Notes: a model not told the origin generated them from the sequence alone. A stretch of DNA of 64,000 nucleotides from Sophora flavescens (GCA_030762895.1 CM061070.1:81467759-81531758); one strand, 5' to 3'. Shown: positions 36,768-49,742, counted from the stretch's first letter. Numbers and translations are program-made.

Positions 36768-36775
36768 GTTAATAC

Positions 36776-38047
36776 TAAAAGTGGGGATGTTGGTGGCACT
36801 TTAATATGCCATGTGTATAATATGGATGGACATCTCTGGTCCCTTGCTTCTGGCATTGACATGTGTCCCCAAAATGGATCAATTACCAATAATTTATTGA
36901 TTTAAAAGTAAACTCATTTTAAATTAAAAAAGAAAAAGAAACAGAAAGTGCCGCCAACAGAAAAAGAAATGGCCTCCTCATTTTGCCGCTGAATTGGCAG
37001 AGCATTTTCTGCTCCGTACTTGAACTGGGTCTCTGTAACAGAAATGTAAATGAGAAATGGAGTATCTCTTTGTAAAAGAAACAAATTGTCCTTGTAAATG
37101 GAGTATCTCTTTGTACAAAACTGGGTTTCTCCTTCAACACAATGTAGGCGGAGATGAGGTCAGGCGGCGACGAGGTCGATGGAGACATGTTTACTGTGGT
37201 CGTGTGTCCGCGGCGGAGGCTTTGAGTGGTGGTGGTCGATGGCGTATGGCATAGAGAGTGCATTTCTAATGGTTGTGGCGGAATGTAGCGGCAACACATA
37301 GGCAATGCCGCGACAACAAGGTTACTATGGCGCTACAGAGGCTTTTGGTGGTGGTGGGGGGGGTACTGTGGTGGGTGGTTATGGCAGAGGCATGAGTGGA
37401 GGATGGAGAAAAGGATATGTCGAATGGGGGAAATATTGGCTGCTTTGCACACAGACTCACGACAGTGCAAGGGTGAGGCGACGATTCGTTGGGGAGGTAC
37501 GACAGCGTGGCAGGCATGGGTAGAGTTAAGCAGATGAAGGGTTCTATCATCTTGGGTTCTCTACATTTTTTAAAAAAGAAATTAAATTGATTGAAAAGAA
37601 TGAATCTCAGTTGTTGATGTTGTTTTTTGTCATTTGTTTGATCTGGAAGCATTGAACTAGAGATATTTCCTCCGGAAACGGAGAGGATCAGACTCGTAAT
37701 TCCCGGTACGGTAGGGAAATGTGTCTGAGTTAGCAAAATTCTAGTCACTCAGTTACCTTTGACAAACTCCAAATATTAGAAGTGTAATTACTACATAATA
37801 AGTGTTTTATGTACATTATATCAAAGGAGTGTTATGGAATATTATTACAAACTAGATTTTGATCCCACATGTTGTGCAATGGAAATGAATTGTTTGGTTT
37901 GTTTTTATTATAATATACCTATTTTAGATTTTTCTTATTTATCACAAGATATATGGTTGTCAACCACGGTGAATTCTAGCATGAAGCATGTAAAAATGTG
38001 GACACCAGTGTAGACCAAATCTGACCTATATAGTGACCTGTTTCTTA
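36776..38047. other. Intergenic DNA, no supported gene
   Basis: Contains an imperfect direct repeat (AATGGAGTATCTCTTTGTA at about 37048 and 37078) and a GC-rich low-complexity patch (37150-37520) rich in GGTGGTGG. Overlapping ORFs on both strands there (37057-37748) have skewed composition and no domain I recognise. Confidence 0.5.
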
Positions 38048-38050
38048 GGT

Positions 38051-38480
38051 CACTACAAAAAAAAAAGGTTATTTAGTGATCGAAAATAGTGACCGAATTT
38101 CTTGGTTGCTGTTTGCGACCGAAATGGCGATCGATTGCAGGATCTACATGAAACACTGGTTATAGTTGATACTACGACCGAAATAGCGACAGAAATAGAG
38201 CGTAGCTGAGTTATCGGTCGTTATTTCGGTCGCTAAATAAAGGAAAATAAAAGTCAAAACTTGCTGACTTTTTAGCGATCGAACTCGCGACCAAGTTAAA
38301 ATGCAACGGTTAAATTTTATTTATATTTGCGATCGATATTAATTCGATCGCTAAAGGGCACACAAAAAAATAAAAATAGCGCGTGTTAGCGACCGATTTA
38401 AAAATCGGTCGCTAAATTTATGAATTCAAATTTCAAATTAGCCCATTAAGAGACCGATGTAGCGACCGAATTATTCGGTC
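38051..38480. repeat. Left subterminal repeats of CACTA element 1
   Basis: More than ten copies of GCGACCGA/TCGGTCGCTA or one-base variants in both orientations. In CACTA elements such repeats bind the TNPA-type protein. Confidence 0.85.
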
Positions 38481-40282
38481 ACTAAAAATGAAATCCCTAA
38501 ATCGCGATTTCCTTCCTCTCTTCCCCCATTTCTCTCTTTTCTTCTCTTCTCTCTCACGCGCAGCTCCGTTCCTTCCCTGTTCCGACCGCGCATCGCCACC
38601 TCTCGGCGTCTCGTCCTCCTCCGGCCACCACTTGGTAAGGTTCTCCCCTTATCCTTCTCATTTTGTGTTTCTCCTTCTCTGTCTCCCACTTTCTCTTCCT
38701 CCTCCCAGCAGCACCGTGCCACCACCGCCACCATGACCACCACTATAGCACCGTGACCTCCTTTTTTGGTAAGGTCTCCTCTTCTCTCTCTCTGTATCTT
38801 GCTCTTTCTCTCTCTCTTGCTCGGTTCTCTTTGTCTCAGTTTCTCTCAATGTCTCTCTCATGTGTTGTCACTTCCTCCTCCGGCCACCACAACCATCTCA
38901 AGGGGTTCTGTTTGCGCAACCACCACCCCCACAGTCTCCTCCGATCAGTTCTGTCTTAGGTTAAGGTTTAGGGAAGTTCTATCAGTATGGGTATTTATGC
39001 TGTCAAATTAATCATTGATGTTGTTCTAGTGAAATCCAGAGTAGAGAAATTTTGACAGTAGAGGTATATTGATTTAAATAACTTATTGGATAGATAATAT
39101 AAGTTAGCTTCCTCTTGATTCACTATCTCTTCGACTGTAATGCTTGGAAGTAGGACTACTATAAGCTTCATGGCCATCCCTGCATAAAATAAGCAAATAT
39201 GAAGCCAAGAATGTAATTAGTAAATTACAGGCACATTGTATTAGACATAAGGATGACTATTTTAATATGAGTTTGAAGACCAAGTCAATGTGGGGGCAAA
39301 GGTCCTAACCCCAACTTGTAAATTTTGTAAATTTTCATTGTTGAGTTGAACACTTTATATTTGTTCTTTGGGTATATGAATGTATGGAGGTTTGATAAAA
39401 ATTTGATGGCTAATTAATGGCTGGCCTTTGAGATTCTTTTTTTTCGATGGAGATTGGTAAGTGAGGGATGGTGGGAGGAAACATTTGTTTTCAAACTTCT
39501 TGAACCGTTGAATTCCAAGGTCAAGGTCTCTTGAAAACGATTAGGTTACACCCTGCAATACAACTTGAGTCCATCTATGTCCTGTAATATTTTTTTAAAG
39601 GCTTGCTCATCCTTGTTTCTCTTATTTAGATTACTTAAGTACATTGTTGTTTCAACTGTGAGATGATTTGGATAGTGAATCCAAATACATCTTTACTAAG
39701 TTACTTGAGAAAAGTAATTTTCCTTTGCTCTAATTTCTGCATGTTCCCAACTACTTGACTTATTTTGCAACTATGGTTCACCATGAATTAAAACACGTCC
39801 AAAGAATGAGGATTGGAATGAAAGTGACTTTGGTGGTTTTGAATACCATGTATTTGGAAATGTTGCATGAATTGCTTGGGTGTTTCCAGGGAATGCTTGA
39901 GGTGAGTGTGGGTAAATTGGGTGCATTACAATTGAACAACAATAAAGGGGTTGTGCGCTGCAGCAGGTGGAAAGCTATCTTTTTTGTATTTCTTTTCTTT
40001 TGGCAGATGCATTCGTGTATTTATTTCATTTGTGGTGCTGATCTGACTTGGTAAAATATAGTGTGCAATGGCAATAACACCCACTGGGTCATATTGAGGA
40101 TAATGAGGTATATCTACTTATGTATGAATGATGAAATTAGACTAATATAAATCATGAGCCTGTTGCATATATTGAGTATGAAATGTAGAAATCTTACCAA
40201 TGTTAGCTGTGATAATGTCTGAATAAAATGTAGAGGGGTAATGATGGCCTATACACACTAATGATTTAAAAAACACAAAGAG

Positions 40283-40722
40283 AGCTGAGCTCAATAGGAA
40301 GGCATCCTGCTTGAAAGGCAAGATGCTGATTGTGTGCTGATAATTTAATATTTATGCAAGTATTTGAAATTATGTGTTGTTTGTTAGTGGAGAGCAGAGC
40401 TAATAGGATGTGATCCTGTCAAAAAGGCGGGATGCTTGTTGTGTGTTGCTAATTTAGAAGTTATGCATGTGTTTGACAATTATGTGTTACTTGTTAGTGG
40501 AGAGCGGAGCTCAATAGGATGTTTGCTACTATATTTTATGTAAGTTTGTATTGAAATATGCTTCAATATATATTTGTTGAAGTATGCTGCAATCCTTATA
40601 AGTCAATGGTTTTATTTTCTGCTAGAGTTAATTATTAAGCTATGAAAGCCTTAGTTTCCTATTTGAGATTCAATATTAATGAGCATGCGTACCTTCTCAG
40701 GGCACGCATGCTCATTCAATAT
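40283..40722 (+). repeat. 110-bp tandem repeats and a palindrome, shared with CACTA element 2
   Basis: Three units begin at about 40283, 40393 and 40501 (GAGAGCGGAGCTCAATAGGATG and variants). A hairpin follows at 40678-40722 (TGAGCATGCGT ... ACGCATGCTCA). The same units and hairpin occur inverted at 56339-56940. Confidence 0.85.
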
Positions 40723-41241
40723 TTTGGATGTGCTTGAAGGATTCTTGAAGTTTGAGGTTTTTCTTTAATTCTGCCTTAAGGCCAAGGTCTTAGATAATGA
40801 AGGATTGAGTATAGGGTTAGATAAAATAAAGGGTGGGGCACAATTTGCCAGGCACATGACGTGCCGTCATCATTCAAATATTATTCACATTAGAAAGCAG
40901 CTTTGTACACAATATTATGAAAGCAACTATTGTTTTCTACTCATTTGTTTCACTAGGCAATGGAGCTTTCCAGAAATAGTTGTTGATGACCATCCTTACT
41001 AGGTTATCTAGGCATTTCTAGTAGGAAAAGTCCTCTCTATGACCATCCTTCAAAACGACGTAAAAGCATCTGCTTTCATGAAAACTACTATGTTTGCTAA
41101 TCTGTAAAGTTGCATGTGAAGTTGCATTTCTTTGTTCTATTTTAACATGCTAGTATGCGACATGGATCTTTCCATCTTTTCTTATTATCACTTGATGAAG
41201 TTTAGACATATGACTTGTTTTCCTTATTGTTTTATCAGAAA

Positions 41242-41641
41242 ATGGATCCGACTAAATGTTTTGAGACAACCATCCATTTAGACCAGGTACAGTATCTCAT
41301 CAACTTAAGAATAACGATCGGATTCACGTAATGATGGTTAAGGCATAAACTAATCATTACTAAATTGTTCTTGTGTATTTGCAGGATTTGATTTCAATCC
41401 CGCGATCATTCTACCGTCGTTGGGGACAAGAAATACCGCGTGTTGTGACTATTGAAGACAAATGCGGAAATCTGTTCAATGGGAGTTCAATGGGAATATA
41501 GTAATCCATGAGGATCGCCCATATTTTGCAACAGATACAAATGGTATTAGGGAGTTGTATTTGTTGTCCACTGGTGCATTGGCAAAGTTTAAGTACCTTG
41601 GGGGTTCTCGCTTCTACATGTTCATCCCTTTAGAAGATTGA
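41242..41641 (+). pseudogene. B3-domain-like gene carried by CACTA element 1, frameshifted
   Basis: B3 domains bind DNA in plant transcription factors. Exon 1 (41242-41286) starts with ATG and ends CAG before GTACAG. Exon 2 (41385-41641) follows TTTGCAG; the 98-bp intron keeps consensus ends and the frame joins correctly. Exon 2 opens with SIPRSFYRRWG, like the IP-x-x-F start of B3 folds, continues with VVTIEDKCGNLF, and ends with GALAKFKYLGGSRFYMFI, like the last strands. A 10-bp repeat (TTCAATGGGA twice, about 41474-41494) coincides with a one-base frame change, so no full product is made. The assignment rests on pattern only and could be another small B3-like family. The retained intron suggests DNA-level capture. 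Confidence 0.55.
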
Positions 41642-41929
41642 TGAGTTTTGATATTTTGATTAGTACTTATTGACTGTGGTGTGTTTTTATGTTTTGATCA
41701 TTAATTAGTACATTATTAAACTTTTTTTTTATAAACAATTATTAAACTTGCGTTAATTAATGTACGTGTTTTCTTGATCATATTGACTGTGGTGTTTTGG
41801 ATCGTTAGTACATTATATTTACGTTTTCTATTTATTCAAAAAAAAATATTGGTGTATTTTGTTTATATCAGAAATTAAAAATCAATGGGGTAATAGTTGA
41901 AAAACAAAATTTGGTCGGTAGGATTAAGT

Positions 41930-42228
41930 TACAGAAAAATTTTTATAAAAAAAAATTCAAAATTTGCGACCGAATATCAGTCACCAAATTCGGTTATCTG
42001 AGCATGCGACCAACTATACGGCGACCGAAATATATAATTTTGTGACCGAAATATCGGTCGCAAATTTGCGACCGAAATACAAATTCGGTCGCTAAACATT
42101 TAGCAACCAGGGTTTCTGCTACCCCCTTAATTCGATCGCTAATTCGGTCGCTACATAATATAGCGACTGAATTATCATGTTTAGCGACCGAAATCTTCGG
42201 TCACTAAATAGGTTTTTTTTTTGTAGTG
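41930..42228. repeat. Right subterminal repeats of CACTA element 1
   Basis: Many GCGACCGAA/TTCGGTCGC copies up to the inverted end; the mirror of 38051-38480. Confidence 0.85.
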
Positions 42229-42231
42229 GGT

Positions 42232-43662
42232 AAGCAAACTTGTTTTATTTGCAATAATGGGTATGTCCAAACAATTTTAAAATTGATATAGAGCTTTGGT
42301 TAAAACCAGAAAGAGGGTTTCCTTCCTCAGTTTCCCCTCATTTATCATGTTTGTAAATAAGCAGGAGTCATTCAACAATCCGTCTGACGAGGCCTGGTCA
42401 CTTAACGACTCTGAGTTTGTGTTTGTATATTGTTTCGATGACCAAAATCTGTAGTAGAAGAGTTGGATGGTGGCATAGTAGTCGTGGGTGAGATCTTTCC
42501 GAGATCTACATGATTTTTCCCTTTGTACCTGAGATTTGTTATAGATCGACCTAAATGATTCGTGACGACAGCTAAAATCTGTTGCTGCCGAGGGAAGTGT
42601 TCGTCACTGTGTATCTGGCATTGTAGGGGACATACATGGCCGTGAAGTTGTAACTATCGGAGGAGAAAGGGCGGTGGCGCTAGGCCTCGTCCTTCATGTT
42701 GTCGTGACATTGGTGATTGGTGCATGTTACTGTGATTGAAGAAGAGCGATTTTTTGTTTGATGGGTGGGTTTGGTTTTGAGGGTGACAGTGGAGAAGGAG
42801 GGGTTGAACAAGCAAGAGAGCATTTCTTTTTTTGAAAAAATGAAGATGGAAAATCAATCACAAAAAACAGAACTTGATTCATTTATGGATTTGTGGCTTT
42901 GGATTTATTTTATGGATGACTTCATTTCAGGATTAATGGTGTCAAATTAAAGTCAAGGCAATTAAAATTGATACATCCATCATTCCAAATCTCTATATCA
43001 ATTCTTCACTGCACCAACTCACTCTCCACTAAAGCATTTACAAATTTAACTTGATTGATTCTAAAAACAAAAACCAGTCAATCTAAGCTAATCTAATGGG
43101 TTTTGATGATTTGAGATGGAAGGAAGCCAAGATTTGAGCGACATCATGGCGGAGAAACATCATAACGACGGAAAAGGAGGGTACGAAGGGAATCTGGTAC
43201 TTTTGCAATGGGTAAACCGAGACTATTTAACAAAATCAAAACAAACCTATTAATAAGTTGCAGGTTTGTTTTTATTTTTTGGAAGAAGAAATTTCTACCA
43301 TTGAATAATTTAATAACAAGTCCAATGGTTAAAATTGGCTCTTCATCCATATACCATTTGTTGAGGTACTTCATGCTATCCTTCACCGTCAATCAGACAA
43401 TAAATTGTTTTTGCTGATAACTCAAAAATATTGTTTAAGCCTGACATAAAAGTATACAAATTTTAATTTATTGTAAGCAATAATTTTGCTAATAGTTGAG
43501 TATACCATGGACCATTAGCATATATTTTTTTTAAAATTTATTATACCAATCATACCCCCAAACATAATACTTCTTCTCCCTAATCTTCACCGCCACCTCC
43601 GACCACCTCACCAGCACGCAAACACCACCATAACACGTCCACCACCACCAGATCCGAGCACC
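42232..43662. other. Intergenic DNA, no gene seen
   Basis: No recognisable domain in either strand. Short ORFs (42654-42950, 43144-43417) overlap antisense and show no family motif. Confidence 0.5.
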
Positions 43663-43804
43663 TGTAACACCCCGATTTTTGTATAAGGGTATATGTTACT
43701 ATGGATGCCTAGTTGTTGTTGTTGTTATTATTATTATTGTTACTATTATTATTATTGTTATTTAAATAATTGATAATGTAATTGTTATTAGTGTTGTAGT
43801 ATTT

Positions 43805-43845
<41 letters not shown>

Positions 43846-45611
43846 AAATATGACAATGTATATTTTAATATATGATTATTTGCATTAATATGAGATTGTG
43901 TTCCTTAATGTGTGATCTTATATGGATATATTATTTGTATGTGATTTAATATGTTAATATATGATATGTGTTTTTATTAATAATAAGTGATTAAGAATGA
44001 TATGATGAGATATCGTGTGATTTAGTATTTAAATCGAGATAGTATATCTCTTAGGTTTTATTCCCTTAATCAATCAGATTTGAGTCCTTATTAATATAGG
44101 ATAATCCTATTTTTGATTATCTCTGAAGATCTCATCATAATCTTTTAAGGACCATATCTAGGAATAACTATCAAATATGTTGCTAAACTTCCATCGAACT
44201 TTTGACCATCTTAGAGTCGGATTTAGGATTCGATCATTAGACATTAATTTGTAGATACTCTGATCTTTCTAAAGACACCAAGAACGCCTCAATCGGAAAC
44301 TCGTAGCTCAAGTTATGGTAAAAATATCGATCTGTATACAGTTTGGGCTGAAATAGGTTCCCGTTATGCCCTAACTTATATTTATACCATAAGACTCGAA
44401 ACTAAACCATATTTCTCACATTTTTAACCTTATAATAGCTTCCTCTCTACATCTTTCTTAGTTTTCCCTTGAACCCCTTGAATCTCTTGGAGTTTATGAG
44501 TCTGTTTGGGAGAGAAGTTACACGTGTTAGCATCGTTTAAGGTAACGTAGTTATCTCTCCTTAATCTATGTTTCCCTTTCTTTTGAATTGGGGATTAATT
44601 GGTTATTCTCTTCCTTTCTTATTTGACCAAGGATTGAGGAACTCGTCAAGCCGTTCAAGGTAACTTGTCTAGCTTGTTAACGTTATCATTTTGGGAATCT
44701 TCATACTAGGTATGGGGAGAAGGGACTATATGAATATGTAGGCTTGGGGGTAGCGTAAAACGAAGGGTTAACCCATGACCCCTTATGTTTTATAACATGT
44801 CTTGTATGAATTGAGTGGCTTGCTTGATAACATGCTTATGTGTTTACATTGATGTGATAACATGAGTTATTCTATATATGTTTATAGTATGATTGTTCAA
44901 CATGCTTTTATTATATGGTTGATGATGATATTGTTGTTATAATATGTTGAATGATAAGATTTTATGTTATCATGATATTGATTGTTGGTTGTTCTTCGTG
45001 GACATTGATGTTTAACCTTGATAAAGGGTTAATGATAAAAAGGGAGGTTTTTCCCCTTTGGTTGATAAGACATGAATGTTAACGATGATTGTGAGGTTCT
45101 TGGCTAAAGGTATAGAAAGACCCTAGGGAATGATCTTTGTGAGAAATTGAGAGAAGCCAATTAAATGATTAATTCCCCAAAAAGCTATAAGCCATAAAGA
45201 TTGAGCCAAAAAGTGATAAGATTAATAATTAAAGGACTTAGTAATGCCAATAGGTTGAATTAAGTTTTACCCCAAAGGAATTGACATGGGTTGCCCAGAA
45301 TAGTGCGGCTTGCTCTTGAGCACGGCCATGCTTAATAAGGAGCACACCCGTGCTCCAACCCAGAACCTAGCAAGGCCATGCTCTTAGAACAGGACCGTGC
45401 TTATTAGTCAGCACGACCGTGCCTGACTTAAGGGCAAGCACACCATGTTGAATAGGGAGCACGCCTGTACTCCCCATCCCAGAGCAGAAAGCTGAACGAG
45501 TTAAGATAGGGGCGATTTACCCCAATGCATTGTAAAACACTTAATAAGATACCAACAGAACTTGAAGAGCAAAAGACAAGTGATTAGATGTTGTGTCTTG
45601 GTGGCCTAGTG
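43663..45611 (+). repeat. Gypsy-type LTR portion A (TGTAACACCCCG start)
   Basis: Begins TGTAACACCCCG, as in Tekay-like LTRs, and is cut at 45611 where another LTR start follows. No internal coding region. Holds a TA/TG microsatellite (43805-43841), a block AGGTATGGGGAGAAGGG (44709) that recurs in the next LTR, and GC palindromes near its end. Confidence 0.65.
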
Positions 45612-46850
45612 TGTAACACCCTATTTTTTGTAAGTTCATTTCTTTAAAGCTTGTTTGGCTGTTTAAGTTGGTTTTGTTAAGTTAAATAGTTGGCTGAGGG
45701 TTAGGTAGGATTTTAGCTTAAAAGTCCCTTTCTGGTAGATGAGCACGACCGTGCTCATTAGCCAGCACGCCCGTGCTTAAAGTCAGAAGAATGTTTTTGA
45801 TTTTAAGTTGAGCACGCCCGTGCTCAACAGTGAGCACACCCATGCTCAATGTGCGGACTGCGTCTCACTGACGCTAAGTCCAGCACGACCGTGGTCAGGA
45901 GGAGCACGACCGTGCTTCGTGCATAGTCTATATATTTTGGCACAGAAACCGAGGGTTGAGTTTTTAACCCTATCTGTGTTGGTTGCTAACCTTATTGCGG
46001 CTAACACTTTTTCGTTCCCTATTTCCATCGAACTCATTCGGTTTCTTGAGTATTGGAGACCTTTGGGAAGCCCTGTTTCATCTGTGCTTGATATATAGAA
46101 GTAAATTATTTCCCCTTCATGTTTCCTTTTCTTGTTTAGAATTGGAAACTGATAGTTTGTGTTTATGTTATTCCAAGGCTTGGATTCGTTTTGAGCCGCT
46201 CGAAGGGAAGGGACCAGTTTGCTGTTTGGCTGTTGTTAGAGCCACCTTCAATCCAGGTATGTGGAGAAGGGTAGTGTTTACATTAGGCACTGGGGGGTAG
46301 TGTAAGGTAATAGGGTTCCCATATCCCTGGTATTGTCAGTTTGTATGCCTATATGATTTTATATACTTCATATGTTTATGTGATAATATGCTCTAGCTGT
46401 GTTGATGTTTATGTTGTATGCTTCATACTCATGTTCATATATGTCCTTAATGTTTATGATGGTTACCTTATGAATGTGATGATATGATGACTATTGTTGT
46501 ATATACGATGTTGATTGGTTGATGTTGATGATGAGTTTTCAATCCTAAAATATGCTGTTAAGATGACCTAGGATTAATGGATTAAAAACCCTAAAAATTG
46601 GCTACGAACTCGGTATCAGTTTCTTCCTAGAACAGTACTACTGTGCATTAAGCACGGTCGTTCTGAACAGGGAGCACACCCATGCACTCAGTTTGAATTC
46701 TGGAAAATGGCTGGGTATTAAGCACGACCGTGCATCAGAGGAAGCACAACCGTGCTGCTGAGCACGACCGTGCATTAATGGAAGCACGATCGTGCTTCAC
46801 TTGTGTGACCAGCACAGCCGTGCAGGTGATAAGCACGTCCGTGCTCCCCT
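45308..46850. repeat. About 20 GC palindromes, consensus AGCACGACCGTGCT
   Basis: Near-perfect palindromes in three clusters: 45308-45475, 45739-45920 and 46635-46850. Examples: GAGCACGACCGTGCTT (45902), AGCACGATCGTGCTT (46782). Many have C-to-T or G-to-A changes at CG sites, as expected from methylated cytosine decay. Confidence 0.85.
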
Positions 46851-47091
46851 AACAATTAGAGATGGAATTAAAGGACTTAAAGGGGTTCCTAACCCCAACA
46901 TTCCCTAATGATGATAAGTTGATAGAGCTAATCAAAGATAAAGATTAGACAACTTGGTTAATGGTTATAAAAGATAATTAGAGATGATGAGATGGTTAAG
47001 TCGGTATCCATTGGATTACTGCACGTTGATAGCTTTGGTGCTTATTAGCCAAAGTGACCTCGATGCTTATTGGTGAAGTGTTGATGAGTTG
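45612..47091 (+). repeat. Gypsy-type LTR portion B (TGTAACACCCTA start)
   Basis: Starts TGTAACACCC directly after portion A. Related to A: AGGTATGTGGAGAAGGG (46256) corresponds to 44709. It has two clusters of GCACGACCGTGC palindromes, near both ends. No primer-binding site or coding region; truncated by the next LTR start. Confidence 0.65.
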
Positions 47092-49742
47092 TGTAACAGC
47101 CTGTTTTTCAATGTTTTAAATAACAGTAATAGATATGATTATGTTTATATGATTATTTGAGTTTTAGAAAATTATTCTAAATAAACAGAGTTTACCACTC
47201 AATTCTACTTGAACATAGAAAGCTGTGATTAAAATTTAGGTTGGAAAGTCAGACGAAACCTGGCCCGTGAATTTCACTGACAGTATATTTATACTGATCA
47301 GAAGACCTAATTTTAATTTGTGAATGAAAAACTTAAGGTGTTTATTTTATTTCCTACGATAGTGTATTTTTAGAATTATTTCATAAAAAGTGAAATAATA
47401 TAAGTTTTACGGGCGTTATACTCAACTGAGTAAACGACATAGCGAACTATGGAGTTTCTGGAAGCAGATAAAGGATTTATCTTGTGATTCTAAGATGATT
47501 CATGTGGATGAGTCACACATGTGGAATTTTTAAGTTAGCACACGAGTTAGATGGAATTTTAAGGATTTTGCACCTAAGTCCTTTAACTTTCTCTTAATCT
47601 ATTTTTAGTCCAAAGTGAATTCTTCAAGCTATCTTTGTCAATTGGGCCATTTTTTTTCATCCAAGCCCATTAGGGGGATTGCAGCCATAAGGCCTATTTC
47701 TTGCCCAAGGAATTATTTTTCATGATACCAATTTCATTCATTTAAGTTTCCTTTGTCAAGTTTATGTCTTAAGCATTTTTCTGAATCAAAACCAAGAGGG
47801 CTCAAGTGAATCTCCTCAAGCCCAATGTGCAAGGCCTATGGCTTGCTCATAAACTTGATAAGCAAGTGGCTTCTTGATCATTCTCACATATCCTCACACT
47901 TTCTCAAAACTTCTCAGGTGTTCTAGCTTGTTCTTATTTTTCTCTCACACAAAGAAGCTTCGTTTGTGAAGGAGGTTGAAGTTTTCTTGCTCATTTTCAA
48001 TTTCCAATAGGTGATTCTTCATCCTCATCATCTGTTAGTTATAGTTTCTTCAAATTATTTCATGATCCAATGCCTTAATCATCATGTTCATCTTATGAGT
48101 TCATGTCTATAGAAAATGATATAAAATCATAGAAAAATCCTTTGAGTTTGAAATCAATTTCTATGTTCTTGTCATCATGTATGTGTTCTAAATCCAAGAG
48201 TATGTTGAAATCTAAAATTCCCTTCCTTTTTATACTTACCATGGCCGAACCTATATTGGTTAGGTTGGGAGAGATTTTGTTCATGTTTTTCATCAATGAT
48301 CATGCATATTATCTTGTTATTATATATGCTTGTTGAATCCAAGTTGTTTTGTCAAACCAAAATCCCTTGCCATATGAACATGTCATGGCCGAATCCTAGA
48401 TGTTTGTGAGTTAGGAAGTTTTGATTCTTAACCTTGTTGTTTAGTTAATAACCCATGATCTTAGTTAGTTAAGGATCATTAATCCATAACTTAGGCATGT
48501 TTATGAATTTTAGTCACAAAAAACCCCTTGAGGCCGTGACCATATTGAAGGGTTTTGATGTTTTTATTTGTTTGATTCATAATTGATTGGTTGTAATAAT
48601 TGAAGGTTAAGTGTATTTGCCGTGTACGTGAGAACCGGACTTCCGACAAAATACTTTTAATCCGCGGAGAACTCTTCGAGAGGTAAGAGGGGATTACTTG
48701 AGGGATATATTCGATGGCTATATGCTATCCTGTGTTTGTCTAATTATTTATCTGTTAGTATTTATTTAAGTTGTTAAAGTTATGTTATTTTTATTTGTGT
48801 TGGTTTAATTGTGTTCAATTGTTTATTTGTAATTAAATTATGATGTACTGTGATGCATGATCTGTCTGTGAATATCTCTATGATATTATTGTTGGTTGTT
48901 GTTTGAGAAGCCTGACAGTGGTCAGTGGCCAATTAAATTAATCTGGGAAAAGATTTAAAAAGCTTTATAAATTATATTCAATGTTTTAACGGTAAAATAT
49001 TGGAATATAATATTAATGGAAATTTTTATTTGGGAAAAATAAGGAATTTTGGAAAATATCATTATTTTAATGATTTATCACTGTAAGAGTGAACTATGAG
49101 TCACAGTGAGAGCGAAACCGTGAAATTATTTTTGTACTGCTAATTTTTATGTATAAAATTCCATAATATTATAAAAAGTTATTTTATGAAACTAAATGTT
49201 GAAAATAAGTTATTTATGATTTTAGATAATTATTTAAGTGGGAAAAGCTAAGTTTTAGCTTAAAAGGTTTTAAAAATGATAACTGGCGGTAATCTAGAAA
49301 AGTATCGACGGCAAGTGTTTTGAAATGGCAGTATGTATTTTAAGTAAGTTTAAACCTCAAGCGACTCATCTTTGTGAAAACTAAGTTTAGTATTTAAAGG
49401 TTTTATTGAAGAATTTCCCATTTGAAAAGATTTTCCGAAATCAAGATTAATTAAACAGTATTGAAAGTGGTGTTGAACTTAGTAAACGAGATGTTGGGGT
49501 ACTAAGTTTCTTTGTTGTTATGGACTTGGGGTCCTTTGGACTTTGAGGTCCTGTAGACCTGGTGTGTACTGTATACGTATTGTATACTGTGTTTAAACAT
49601 TTAAGATGTTTTCTATTACCACGAACCTATGACTGGTGCATCGGTTGAGAGGTGTCGTGATTGAGCACTCGGACTTTGAGGTCATGTGTTATTAATGAAA
49701 GTTTTAAAGAGGTTTAAAACTATGTTAGTCGTAAGATATTTT
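47092..49742 (+). repeat. LTR of gypsy element 2, interrupted by CACTA element 2
   Basis: Starts TGTAACAGCC and stays closely similar for about 2.65 kb to 60213-62868, the 3' LTR of the same family. It ends where the CACTA terminus begins; in the intact LTR the sequence continues CATTTTGAGC. Best read as the 5' LTR of gypsy element 2. Confidence 0.8.

Larger units (their letters stand above)
38051..42228 (+). mobile_element. CACTA element 1, complete, non-autonomous, gene-carrying
   Basis: 4178 bp bounded by CACTACAAAAAAAAAAGG and its inverse ending TTGTAGTG, with the 3-bp TSD GGT on both sides (38048-38050, 42229-42231). Both ends carry dense GCGACCGA/TCGGTCGC subterminal repeats. There is no TNP2 or TNPA gene. 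The interior holds a pyrimidine-rich leader-like region with a splice-donor-like GGTAAGG (38488-38960), a tandem repeat and palindrome shared with CACTA element 2, and a broken B3-like gene. Confidence 0.93.

Noticed and set aside
37057..37748. Possible Gly/Arg-rich or Pro/Ser-rich gene
   Set aside because: Overlapping ORFs on both strands with low-complexity composition, no domain, no promoter or splice pattern.
38488..39011. Ser/Leu-rich ORFs as a host gene
   Set aside because: Pyrimidine-rich leader-like sequence within CACTA element 1; frames on both strands are open only because of base composition.
39755..40054. 99-codon ORF in CACTA element 1
   Set aside because: No recognisable domain and no splice context linking it to the B3-like exons; kept only as possible filler.
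48093..48336. Small ORFs repeated at 61217-61420
   Set aside because: They recur because the LTR recurs; both lie in LTR sequence and have no domain.
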